This document shows, piece by piece, positions 1 through 10,780 of a stretch of 64,000 bases of DNA. The translations under genes were made by a program, and so were the position numbers. How positions within the stretch are numbered: the stretch's first letter is position 1; every line of letters begins with the position of its first letter. Source of the DNA: Maratus speciosus (taxonomy: Eukaryota; Arthropoda; Arachnida; Araneae; Salticidae); contig OZ010792.1 in assembly GCA_963932465.1 (NCBI GenBank), forward strand, positions 280,223,836-280,287,835. Direction: 5' to 3'. The notes below the pieces were generated by a model that was not told the origin of the DNA, ran no database searches, and saw nothing but the letters and a program-made list of their open reading frames with translations.

Positions 1-299
1 GGACAAAACCACTGTTGTCCAGTGCAATAGCTTTTCGTTACACAATGCATTCAACTGTAATATAGTTTTCTTTCACTTGCCTCTTGCACCGGGGTATGCA
101 TAGCTTCTTATCAATAAAAAAGGTGGGCCATATTCTTCCCCTTTTTTACTAAGTAAACATAACAAGTATCATTTCGAACCTGGTTTCTCTAATAACGAAC
201 TTTATTTGCATATGGCAGAAGGAATGGCGAACATTGGGATATTCCATATTTTGGAATGAAATGATTTTAGGGTAATTCCGGGAGAGATGGGCCGCAGTG

Positions 300-987
300 G
301 GAGATGGACCAACGAAATATTACAGACCTGACATTTCTGCTGCTGTGAATATATTAAGTAGAAGAAACGAATCCCCGTGTCAAAAAGACTGGATGGCAGC
401 TAAAAGAATAATACGATATTTAAACTGCACAAAATAACTAAACTTGTGCATAGACACTAAAACTGAACCGATTTTAAAGGCTTTTGCGGATGCTGACTGG
501 GCAAGTGATACTAGTACAAGAAAATCAACCAGTGGCAATCTTTTTACCTTAGGTAATAATCCAATTCAATGGATTACAACCCCCCCCCCCCCCCCCCAAA
601 AAAAAAAAAAAACAATCATGCATCGCCCTTTCATCAGCAGAAGCTGAATATGTCTCAGCCGCAAGTGCGGGGCAAGAAATTACGTATTTATTGAAACTCC
701 TGGAAGATTTGGACTTAGCACAGGCAAAACCTATCTGTTTATATGAAGATAATCAAAGCTGCATCTGATTGAAAATGAGAAGTTTTCAAAAAGGAGTAAA
801 CACATAGATATTAGATTTCACGCAGTAAAACAACTCAAAGAAGATGGAATAATTGAATTAAAGTACTGTCCATTGAAATATATGATTGCTGATGCACTCA
901 CGAAAACCATTCCCAAGCCTGAATTAGTGAATCACAGAAATTCAATGAACTTGTTTGCCTCATCAATCTGAAGAGATTAAGGGGGCA
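300..987 (+). pseudogene. Ty1/copia pol fragment (end of RT plus RNase H), decayed
   Basis: Translated pieces match the 3' end of the intact copia element at 42.6-47.9 kb in this window. They include a YYR-PDI block from the end of the RT, then NILSRRNES, the RNase H start FADADWASDTSTRKSTSGN, and SSAEAEYVSAAS. A segment between YYR and PDI is missing; both edges carry CAGAC in the intact relative, which suggests a deletion between short repeats. Stops, frameshifts and a C17/A-run insertion (about 580-612) disrupt the frame. The fragment is followed by a polypurine stretch (GATTAAGGGGG) directly before an LTR, as in complete copia elements. Everything 5' of the late RT is lost. Confidence 0.85.
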
Positions 988-1690
988 TGTTGGAAATACT
1001 AATCGCTTTCAGAATTAGATAAACTCATTATAAATCAAGTTAACTGTTTTTCAAAAACACTTTATGTCTGTCATAAACAAGACTTGATTACTCTTTCAAC
1101 GATCATGTCAGGAAAATAGAAAACGACTTCCTTGATTGTGTAATATGTCAATCAAAAACTGATAAACATTTAGATTAAAAGAATGCAATTTTTGACAGCT
1201 GAAAGAGTAATTAATAATCTAAGACTTTAAATGTTATTTAGTGTTTTGTTAATATAAGTAATCAAGAATTTTTGTTTATGTTATTTAATCAAATATCAAT
1301 AATGTTTTTTCGTATGTTAAAATTTTTCCAGTATGTGTGTAAAACTATGACTAGATAGGAGCAAAAATGTATGCTCCAGTTTGTAATTTTAAAGATATAT
1401 AAAATATAGTACATTAAACTAAAATTCTGAAAAATTCATGGGATACATTATGCATAAAAAAACCCGCATAACAATAAAAAAAAAACCAAGTTTTTTTTAC
1501 AGGATAAACATGCAAAGATAATTTAGATAACAAATGGATATATAAAAGCCCACATTGGATATGATGAAGAAAGTTTCGGTTTTATCGTGGACGATCATGA
1601 GCCAAAAGGTAAGGAGATTTCCCTTATCTTTATTTTGTGATTTAATGTGATTATTAATATTACACGTTAAGTCTCATTTTTTATCTAACA
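988..1690 (+). repeat. 3' LTR of the truncated copia element
   Basis: It begins TGTTGGAAATACT right after the polypurine tract and ends in CTAACA at 1690, the usual TG...CA borders; the complete copia element here ends its LTRs with the same CTAACA. Length is about 703 bp. The matching 5' LTR is not in the window, so the right border rests on the terminal motif alone and no target duplication can be verified. Confidence 0.65.
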
Positions 1691-2853
1691 GAGACTATCT
1701 TCCAGTGCAAAAGAGGGGGGTTAGGTTTTATGATTTATTTAAATGAAAAAAAGCAGTTGAAACGTAAAAATATATTTATTAAACATTAAAAAGTACACGC
1801 TGTAAAAAAAAAATGATAATTATAAATATATTTTACAAAGTTTAGTTGCTAGTTAATGACTTAAAATATTTATTGAAATACGATTGTTTTGCATAACATG
1901 TTTTGTTTATGAATTTCCATACAAGGAAAAGTTGCGGTCTCGATTTTATTTTTTAATTTAAGACTCCTCACCAGTGAAGGATCGCATTCTCAACAAGTTG
2001 TTCTTGGAGCTTGAAAATTTCCCATACAATTTTTGAAGAAAAAATTTCACTTGCAATAATTTTTTTTTCTTTTTGGCATCAAGTCATGTTTCGGTTTTCT
2101 CGGAATTACTTATCTATATTTTGCCTCAATACTAGGGTTGAAATCCTCGGAACTTAGGCTATACATTACAATGCAGCTGTCTAGTGCCAAATAGTTTATG
2201 GAATTGGTAAAACAAAGCGAGTTTATTTCGTAAAAAAATATTCTTCAAAAACAAAATCGCGAATAACCAAGTTAAGTATTCGCGAATATTGAAATGTTCT
2301 TCATTTTTTGTTTCGCGAATAATCAAATCTCGCGGATGTTAAATCCGCGAATGTTAAGGGATTACTGTAGCCTGTAACCAGAATGAAGTTACTGCAAAAC
2401 AATCTTAACTCATAGTATGTAAGGCATTTTCAGCAATAATGTTTAAATCAATTAAGATATTAAAGTTTCAAAAAACAAATTTAAATTTTATAGGTATATA
2501 TTAAAAGGTCAAATAATAATTCATGAAAACTTAATGTTCAGTAATTTAATTTTTAGTCAGTCCATTTAAGTTCCATGTAATGAAAATAAACTTTTATAAA
2601 TTTAATATATACGCGACTATTTCGATATTTTATTCTTGTCCATCTCACCCGGAGTTGTCTGGATGAGATGGACCACATAGTAAAAATTTAAAAAATATAT
2701 AATAGGAATTCCTTTAAAGATATGAACTTCTGAAGACTTTTTTTAAGAAACATCATGCACTATAAATATATACTGTGAAAAGTAAAATATATGTAAATAT
2801 ATGACTTTTAGAGCACGAGGAAAAAACGTGGTCCATCTCTCCTGTAATTACCC

Positions 2854-3768
2854 TATAATCTTTAATAATAACTTTGTATTTTCATAAAAATAGATAACAG
2901 ACTAAAAAAACAAGAAAGAAAAAATCATGCGTCAAGCATATATTATGAAACACTTTCCAACACATTCAGAATAATATAACAAAATTGCACAGTTTAAAAA
3001 ATTAAAATATTATGTCTAACTCAACCATATGGAAACGCATAACGCATTTGAAAAGCCAATTTCAGCTGTTCCCATCTACAATCGGATTTTTTTCAGCAGC
3101 CTGTATATGATACATGGATTTGTATCTACTAACTGCATGCACACCAAAATTTAGTTCACATAAGAAATACATATATTTTAGTTGAAAATTCCCCTTAAAT
3201 ATTTCCTCTAATAAGGAGAATGGTACGTGAATACTGTTGTGCAGCCCTGTATATAAGATATAGAATTTATATATAGTGAGTAACATGCAAAAAATTAATT
3301 TAATTTAAAAGAGCATACCGAATTTTAAACCGTGCACTCCAGCAAGTATTACTCAAAGACAGTATCGTAACGGATTTCTTTTGTGTGTCCCTGTAAATGA
3401 ATAAATAATGCTACAAGTTCCTTGTTCTAACGTGATCGTAGTGAAATTCAGTGATTCATATACAATACAAAACATGCTTTGGTGGCCCTAAATAACCTTT
3501 ACCAATTGCATGAAAATCCGAGTATATTTACGGGAGTTAGAGCGTGGGCAGACGGATAGACGGCCAGACAAGCCGAATGCATAAACACTTTTCAACTTTG
3601 CTGGAAAGTAATAAAAAAGTCCTTCCGGCCAGTGCCGGGAGGAAGAGGTAGCTTTCAAATACCTTATTTTAAAAAAGCCAACTTATATTATTCAAGCACA
3701 CGAAGCTCAATTTAGTGGAAACCGAATATAGGAGATACAATACTAATTTTTATTAATACTAAATCATT
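2854..3768. other. Unassigned AT-rich interval with one repeat tail
   Basis: I see no gene here. The only recognisable item is a short tail at 3541-3605 with GCAGACGGATAGACGGCCAG followed by GGAAAGTAATAAAAAA. It resembles the ends of the hairpin-terminated arrays further along and probably belongs to the same class of repeat. Confidence 0.5.
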
Positions 3769-3874
3769 ATGAATGAGAATTTCACGAAATTAGTCAGCTT
3801 TATCCAAGCTGCTTTTATTTAATGAATGAGAATTTCACGAAATTAGTCAGCTTTATCCAAGCTGCTTTTATTTA
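3769..3874. repeat. Perfect 53-bp tandem duplication
   Basis: The 53-bp unit starting ATGAATGAGAATTTCACG occurs twice head to tail (3769-3821 and 3822-3874) with no differences that I can see. This indicates a recent local duplication or an assembly slip. Confidence 0.9.
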
Positions 3875-3889
3875 AAGTAACTTATATTT

Positions 3890-5275
3890 GGCTGAGATGT
3901 TGATGTATACTATCCACATGCTTTCTCACATGGAAATAGGCGAATACGTGTGTTATCGCGTGACAAATACAATATCGTTTCAAAATGTTAGCCATTCTAG
4001 AAATTCAAAGTGCTATAATTCAACCATTTTTTAAGATATAAACAAAAGAACAAATTTTCAGAAACAAAATCTGCTCCGGAATCTTTGTATCAAGGCCAAA
4101 CACATAAAAAAATCTTTTTCATTTTCCAATTTTTTAATACCTCATTTTAAATTTTAAATTTAATTTTTTTTAATGGCAACCCTTTTGAAACAAGATGGCG
4201 AATAAAGCTGGCCAACGAACTCGGTCTAGACATTGGTATGTACTATGTACAGACCAAGTAACATCCAAATCGGTTCACAAATACGCTTGTTATCGCGTGA
4301 CAAAAATCAGGTCGTTTTAAAATGTCAGCCACAATAGAAATTCAAAACGCTATAACTCAGCCATTTTTTTAGATATAGACGAAACAAAAACTGTTCCGGG
4401 ATCTTTGTATTAAGGTCAAACACATACAAAAAAAAAAATCATTTTCATTTTCTAATATTTTGGTATCTCATTTTAAATTTAAAATTTTTAAATTTTTTTA
4501 AATGGCCGCCATTTTGAAACAAGATGGCGGATGAAGCTGGCCAACGAACTCGGTCGAGATATTTGTATGTACTATGTACACACCAAAGTACATCCAAATC
4601 GGTTCATAAATACGCCTGTTATCACGTGACAAATATCAGGACGTTTCAAAATGTCAGCCACTCTAGAAATTCAAAATGCTATAACTCAGCCATTTTTTGA
4701 GATATAGACGAAACAAAAACTGCTCCCGAATCTTTGTATCAAGGTCAAATGCATAAAAAAAAATATTTTTTTCAATTTTCAATTTTTTGGTACCACATTT
4801 CAAATTTAAATTTTTCTTAAAAATTTAAATGGCTGCCATTTTTAAACAAGATGGCGGATGAAGCTGGCCAACGAACTCGGTCGAGACATTGGTATGTACT
4901 ATGTACAAACGAAGATACATCCAAATCGGTTCATAAATACGCCTTTTATCGCGTGACAAAATTCAGGACGTTTCAAAATGTCAGCCACGCTAGAAATTCA
5001 AAATGCTATAACTCAGCCATTTTTTAAGATATAGACGAAACAAAAACTGCTCCGGAATCTTTGTATAAAGGTCAAATACATAAGAAAAAAATATTTTTCC
5101 ATTTTCAATTCTTTGGTACCACATTTCAAATTTAAAATTTTTAAGAAAACTTTAAATGGCCGCCATTTTGAAACAAAATGGCGGATGAAGCTGGCCAACG
5201 AACTCGGTCGAGACATTGGTATGTACTATGTACATACCGAATTACATCCAAATAGGTTCATAAATTCGAGAGTTA
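3890..5275. repeat. Tandem array 1, ~328-bp unit, about four copies
   Basis: The landmark GTATGTACTATGTAC recurs at about 4236, 4565, 4892 and 5219, with a diverged start near 3906, giving spacings of 327-330 bp. Each unit also holds CCAACGAACTCGGTC, TATCGCGTGACAAA, CAAAATGTCAGCCA and a pair of near-palindromic blocks, GCCGCCATTTTGAAAC and CAAGATGGCGG. Inner copies are more alike than the first one. Short reading frames here are by-products of the repeat. Confidence 0.9.
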
Positions 5276-5285
5276 CAGTATGACA

Positions 5286-5311
5286 AAGGTCAGATATATA
5301 TATATATATAT

Positions 5312-5367
<56 letters not shown>

Positions 5368-5497
5368 ACTTTTGAACGGAGGGTGGTTTCGGGGTCTGGG
5401 GGTCATGATCGATGAAAATATACCAAAATTTTTTGAAATCGCTTTCCTCCGAACGGCTGCAATAGGTAGCTTTTTGTAATGAAAGCTACCTAAAAGA
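5286..5497. repeat. (TA)n tract and hairpin tail closing array 1
   Basis: A (TA)n microsatellite (about 5286-5365) is followed by ~95 bp of unique sequence and a perfect 11-bp stem-loop, TAGGTAGCTTT (5463-5473) with AAAGCTACCTA (5482-5492), then AAAAG. The order array, microsatellite, unique tail, hairpin, A-rich end recurs three more times in the window with unrelated unit sequences. Confidence 0.8.
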
Positions 5498-7929
5498 AGA
5501 TAACAGACTATATTGATGCAAAGAAAAGGTTACCAAAAAAGAATATTTTGGTTGGATCAAAAATGATAACGATATCAAAAGCAAAGAATATATTAAATTC
5601 AAAAAATTTATTACAATTCTAAGTTAACGATGAATTTCAACCCAATGTTCTATACCAAGAGCAGGTTCGGTAATTATAATTCATTAACTTTTTAACTCCT
5701 AGAATTATTTAAATTAACTCACAAAGAAACAATTTACATGGTTGTTTCGCTTCAATATTCAAGAAAAAACTTGCATTTAATTATGCGTCAGAACACTTAG
5801 CGTCTTTTACTCCAAAAACAGTTCACACAAAACAATGCACACATAATTAACTGTTCAATATAATCACTTAAGCAGATATCGAGCTCAACTAATTCATACT
5901 TAATAGACTAATATAGCTCCGAATCGCTATATTGAATCAGCTACGCGCTCTCTATGCTTTGAATATATTCAGCACTCATTCCATATATTCCCCAAGTAAT
6001 TTACTAACTCCTCTATTATTCAAATTACGTGGTCGCATAAACCATCTGCCATCTGATTATATTATTTCTGAAGCCCGATATGAATATTCTAGTTATTTTC
6101 CGGTTCATTGATGTATCTTATTTTTCAAATAAATTTTTGTATTGAATTTTACTGAGAATAATAAAAATGCAAACATACCCGAATATATATATATATATTT
6201 TTATCACCACTATTATTTGTAAGAAAAAAAACAGTTCTTCATATTTTCATTTTTAATTCATATGGATTTTTTACGTTAAAATATATGCAGTAGTTTTTAT
6301 AAAGGAGTCGAAAGATAGCCGCGGTATTTTTCATTGGTAGTTTTTATCAATACAAATAATAAAAATTCGAGTTAATTTTTAGTTGATTGATTTGTATTAA
6401 TTTTCTAATAAATTTTCACTATTGAATTTTATCGAGAATAATAGAAACGCAAACTAATCTAAATAATAATTTATTTTCCACAAGTATTATTTAAGGTTTG
6501 ATGAAAAAATCGTTTTACTCGTATATTAAATCACTATTTAAATATTAATTATTATATATTAATATAAAAATATAATTAATATATAATTAATGCTATAATT
6601 TCATAGAAAGTAAGTTTCAGAAAAGTTTATAATTATAAGATAACTAGGGGGGCTCTGCCGCCTGCGAGCTACGCCTGCCAATCTCCGTTCAGGGACTCCA
6701 AAAACACGATAATGTGCCATGTTTAGAAAATATTACCGCGTTACAGAAGATTGAATGATATTATTATAGCGGTGGCTATTTCTGTAATCGGGTTGCCATT
6801 CTTTTCCGTTTGAATGGGGTATTTTTCGATTGCAATGGCTTCATCCATCGCTGTCGTAACAACTGATAGCGGTTTTCAGGACTGATAAGTAAGATTAATT
6901 ACACATTTGAAAATCAGCTTGTATGAAATGGTTAGGTTAAAAATGTCGCTATCTTTCTGACTTTTATAACAACACTATGGACAATATCCTTCTTTTAGTT
7001 TTGAAGTTAAAATACTCCGTCTGCGTGGGAATAGCTTTCAGAACCACGGTATTGAAAAGCATTGTATTTTGACATTTTTAAGCATATATTTTATGTTTTG
7101 ATCGAGTTTTAGATATTTTCATGAACAGATATAGCTTATTCATAAATTATTTTCTTTATTTTAATACACTATCATGTATATTTTACAATGTATATTGTTT
7201 ATATTATTTAATAAGAATATCCAGATTTTCTAAAATGTATTTATCGAATAGTAATTCGTACAAAATAAAACGAAGGTATTTTGCACATACATTAACCTGT
7301 ATTTACGCTGAATGCTGAATCAAAAGATGTAATATATAAACAAATTTGCTACTCGCACTACATTTACACCACGTGACGTCACATTAAAATTCTTCGAAAT
7401 GAAAATCGTTTTAAATGTATCGTTTTAATATAAGACGCAATTTTCACAATCAAATGCATTTCTCATGTAATAATTTATTTCTTTTAAAATTTTTTCTCTT
7501 TTAAGATTCACGGGTACATATATTATTTGGTACTACTTGATTATCCCGTCGATCAGAAAGCTATCGCTGAACTATAAGATTAAATGCCTATAATGGATGA
7601 TCGTAAATGTCACATTCACGTGAAATTAAACACGATACTCGTGTTTGTTACGCCATCAAGTGATTTTTAATTCGACTTTTTATTTATATTTTTATTAATG
7701 TTTTACTAATTTATTTGTTCTTTTGTTATTTAAAATTTGTATAATTTGGCGAATAGTTTGGCGGTTTGAATAATTTGGCGAAATTGGTTGACGGGATAAT
7801 CAAGTATTACCCATTATTTACTTTAAAAGTGTTTGGGAATAAAATTATTTGAGCTTTTCAAATATAATCTAATATTCAACAGTAAAAATTTTACACGCGT
7901 AACAATGGACAGTATTCCTGCGACGTCAC
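5498..7929. other. Unassigned AT-rich interval
   Basis: No gene or complete element is recognisable. It contains two diverged copies of a dispersed repeat (about 6105-6330 and 6360-6510; shared words TTTCAAATAAATTTTT, GAATTTTACTGAGAATAAT and GCAAAC) that recurs near 9640-9880, plus short (TA)n runs. Confidence 0.5.
6105..6510 (+). repeat. Two diverged copies of an unnamed dispersed repeat
   Basis: Copy one (about 6105-6330) and copy two (about 6360-6510) share the order ATTGATGTATC/ATTGATTTG, AATAAATTTT, TTGAATTTTA, CGAGAATAATA, GAAACGCAAAC and a TATTATTT end. A third copy lies at about 9640-9880. There is no coding capacity and no clear termini. Confidence 0.55.
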
Positions 7930-8705
7930 AATTAGACCGGGAGCTGGCAGCACAGGCAACCACCTCATCGAGTTGGAGACTGAAATTCCAGAATTAGCTA
8001 AAACTCGATTCCCATGTTAAAACGCAATCAGTCTGTCAAGTCATATTTTGGTGGAAAACACCTAAAAACCCGATTTTAGCGGTGGACTCATAGGTTTACC
8101 ATTACGTTTTCCTGCACCCAAAGGTATGAAAACATGAAAGACTGGGAGCAGGAAAACACAACGGTAAACCTACGAGTCAACCGGTAAAATCGGGTTTTTA
8201 GGTGTATTCCAGCAAGGTATGACTTGGCAGACCGATTGTGTTTTAATATGGGAATCGAGTTTTAACTAAATCTGAAATTTCAGCCTCCAAGTCGATGAGG
8301 TGTTGTCTCATGGTTCGTTCGTCTCCTTGAATTTTTCAGGCCAGAAAATTTACCGGCACCAGTATTATCTTATAGATAATCTCTTCTTAACCCTTTCGGG
8401 ACCGCTGGCTTTTACACAAATTTTTACAAAAAAGTTACCGTTACTTAAATAACAAATGAATTGCTCTAATTAAAGAAAGCAAATATTACTTATCTTTTTT
8501 ACTGGCGGCTAAAAGAAATTCTGTATGCTCTTTTCGAAGGTGCATATATGCACCCATAGTCCCGAATGGGTTGAAAGAAGGCGAAATTTTGCGCGTTTAA
8601 CCTAGATTTCTTTCTATAAAAAGATACTAGTAGTTGTCCTGGAGAAATAATGGTATCCGTACGAGCTATGTGTCTGTGCTGCCGGTTCCCGGCCTAAATC
8701 GGTAA
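7930..8705. mobile_element. Foldback-type TIR element, interrupted
   Basis: The left arm (about 7930-8110) and right arm are inverted copies. Outer blocks are ACCGGGAGCTGGCAGCACAG at about 7934 and, inverted, CTGTGCTGCCGGTTCCCGGC at about 8676. Inner blocks are CACCTCATCGA...GATTCCCATGTTAAAACGCAATC (7961-8030) and its inverse (8225-8302). Both arms contain CACCTAAAAACCCGATTTTA on either side of a ~30-bp loop near 8125. The right arm is split between 8312 and 8668 by other sequence that includes a piggyBac-type MITE. There is no ORF, and the family is not recognised. Confidence 0.7.
8391..8570. mobile_element. piggyBac-type MITE (TTAA flank)
   Basis: TTAA at 8387-8390 precedes CCCTTTCGGGAC. 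The other end is GTCCCGAATGGG followed by TTGA (8571-8574), a one-base variant of the TTAA target expected for piggyBac. The element is 180 bp, with imperfect 12-bp inverted ends. Just inside the right end lies a 16-bp perfect palindrome, GGTGCATATATGCACC. There is no coding capacity. Confidence 0.72.
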
Positions 8706-9153
8706 AATGACGACTTTTATAGCCTCGAACCGAATGGAAGAATACGGTCCATTCACTTTAATTATGGCGATATTTAATATTTGGGAATTTTAGATATGAC
8801 GTAATTATCCCCTTCCAATGCATTTCATGTGTAATATTTTTATTATTTTAAAGTTTTCGTACATTTTTAATACTTACGTGTATATTTTGACGCAATTTTC
8901 CTTATTTTCTGCTTTTGACATGTGATCGTTTAATTCTTATTTTAAAATTTCTTTCTTATTTTATTAATTTCATCTTCCGCGACAAAAAACAAATCTGATT
9001 TTTATTTTTTCAAAATTTTCTGAAAAACATAATTTAACCACAATATTATTTCACTATCGATTGAAATAATAGATAGTAATTTCAATTATCAATTTGAAAT
9101 TGACGAAAAAGAAGAAATCTAATAATCCCTATGATTTTTTCCTGTTGTCCTCC

Positions 9154-9185
<32 letters not shown>

Positions 9186-10139
9186 AAAAGAAAGAAAGAA
9201 AAAAAGGAGTAATTTTATTGCCATTACAGATTATCACTACAGAAATGTAATTAAAATTAGAAAAAAATTAATATTTCGAAAAACAATTCAAATTTTAAAA
9301 TTTTATTACCAGTTTTGAGATATGCGGATCAATGCGGATTTTTGGTGTTAATTTTACCGCATAGTATTCCATATTTTAGGAGAAATCGCCGTGCGACATA
9401 ATCAGTCGTTTCATAAAATCGATTCATAAATTCGTTTTATTAGGATTTTATATACATCGAGTATGCTGCACCATTATGATGCTTCACTATAGTTCATTAT
9501 ATTTCAGTTTCATCATAGTTTCATAAGTTATATATTATTACTATATAGTTAGTACATATACATTAATTATTATTAATTTTTTTATTTTTAATATAATTAT
9601 TATTTTTAAGGTTAATCTCAGTGGAATTTGAAGTTAAAATATATATGCTGTAATTTTCATGAAGAAGCGGAAAGATGATTCTCAGTTTTGAATCAAATCT
9701 GAACTAAAATCAATTTGTAGCTCATTGATGTTTCTTATTTTTCAAATAAATTTTTTATATGGAATTTTACTGAGGATAATGGAAATGCAAACTTACCCAA
9801 ATAATTTATTTCTCATCACTATTATTTAAAAGAAAAAACCCTTTCTTTTATATTTTGTATGTTTAAACTGTATCGAATTTAAAGTTAAGGAAAAAAAACT
9901 TTTCAAAAGTTAAGAAAACAAAACGAAAGAAATGAAAGTTGTGCCTAAAAATAGCGTGATATTATATTTCCTAGCTTATATTACGGCACTTATGTAATAT
10001 TTTCCATTAAAAAATTACCATTTGTAAGACAAGTGCCTATGTGTACATTGATAAAAATCCTTTTCTTCTGTGAATGCATGACAACGTGCTTCTGAAAATT
10101 CAATTTTTTTTTCAATTATGCCAATTAGAATAATTTTGT
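8706..10139. other. Unassigned AT-rich interval
   Basis: No gene is visible. A poly-A run near 9155-9182 creates a spurious lysine-rich reading frame. A third copy of the dispersed repeat described at 6.1 kb occupies about 9640-9880. Confidence 0.5.
9640..9880 (+). repeat. Third copy of the 6.1-kb dispersed repeat
   Basis: Contains GAAGTTAAAATATATATGC, CATTGATGTTTCTTATTTTTC, GGAATTTTACTGAGGATAAT and CATCACTATTATTT in the same order as the copies at 6105-6510. Non-coding. Confidence 0.55.
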
Positions 10140-10265
10140 AGCTATGAAATACGTCCGAAATAGTGAATTTTAATTGCATGAATTTTTGCATTGCTATTTA
10201 GGCGTAAAACAAACAAAAAGAAAAAGTGTTCAAGCCAGGATTCGAACCTGGGTCATTGACATAGT
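10140..10265 (-). repeat. tRNA-derived SINE-like copy (minus strand)
   Basis: On the minus strand there is a tRNA-like B box (CCAGGTTCGAATCCTGG, inverse of about 10229-10248). It is followed by a tail whose words (TTGTTTGTTTTACGCC, AATAGCAATGCAAAAATTC, AATTAAAATTCACTATTTC, CATAGCTA) match in order the tail of the copy at 14.87-15.02 kb. The tRNA 5' half is diverged. This is a retroposed relic, not a functional tRNA gene. Confidence 0.6.
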
Positions 10266-10309
10266 GCACCGATTCCAGGAGTCGATACAGGCAAAATTTG
10301 GGGCCTATT

Positions 10310-10400
10310 TAGGGCCCCTTCACAAAAATCTATTTAATAAAACAGGCTCCTTCACAAAAATGAATTTAATAAAATAGGCCCCTTCACAAAATTCCTTTCC
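10310..10400. repeat. Short tandem repeat, ~38-bp unit
   Basis: Three imperfect copies of a unit reading CCCCTTCACAAAAAT...TTTAATAAAA, beginning near 10315, 10349 and 10380. Confidence 0.6.
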
Positions 10401-10780
10401 ATAAAAACTTACTACTATTTATCATTTTTATTTTGCTAGGTTTTAAAATATGAGATTTGTAAATAAAACCAGTTCACCAGAAACGAAAACTTTAGAACAA
10501 AGGTTTAAAGACGTTTTTGTTAATAAATGCCTCGTTCGAATTTGAGTAACTGGATTTCAATTTTTATTAAAGATGTTATTTTTCACAAAAATATAATAAA
10601 ATTCACAAAATTAACTTTTACTTTCCACAAAATGGGCCCCAAGATAAAAAAAAAAAAAAACTTGCATCGACCCCTGAATTCTCTATTAATTGAGTTACTC
10701 GGACTCATTTCTAGAAATCCTATATCATTTCACCGATGTTGGGTTAATTTAGTCTCATGTTTGGCGCAGGATTGTGACTC

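Larger units (their letters stand above)
270..2853. mobile_element. TA-flanked TIR DNA transposon remnant (Tc1/mariner/pogo-like)
   Basis: The left end reads TA then GGGTAATTCCGGGAGAGATG. The right end, read on the minus strand, is TA then GGGTAATTACAGGAGAGATG. The two ends therefore form a terminal inverted repeat of about 25 bp with a TA on each outer side, as expected for the Tc1/mariner/pogo superfamily. A related internal block (CATCTCACCCGG...GAGATGGACCA) sits near 2641-2680. No transposase is recognisable. The left part of the interior is occupied by a copia fragment and LTR that probably inserted into it. The interior at 1691-2850 is AT-rich non-coding sequence with TCGCGAA motifs around 2250-2360. 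The family assignment is inferred from the TIR and TA only. Confidence 0.5.

Noticed and set aside
9094..9318. Lysine-rich 74-codon frame.
   Set aside because: It is created by a poly-A run with flanking AT-rich sequence.
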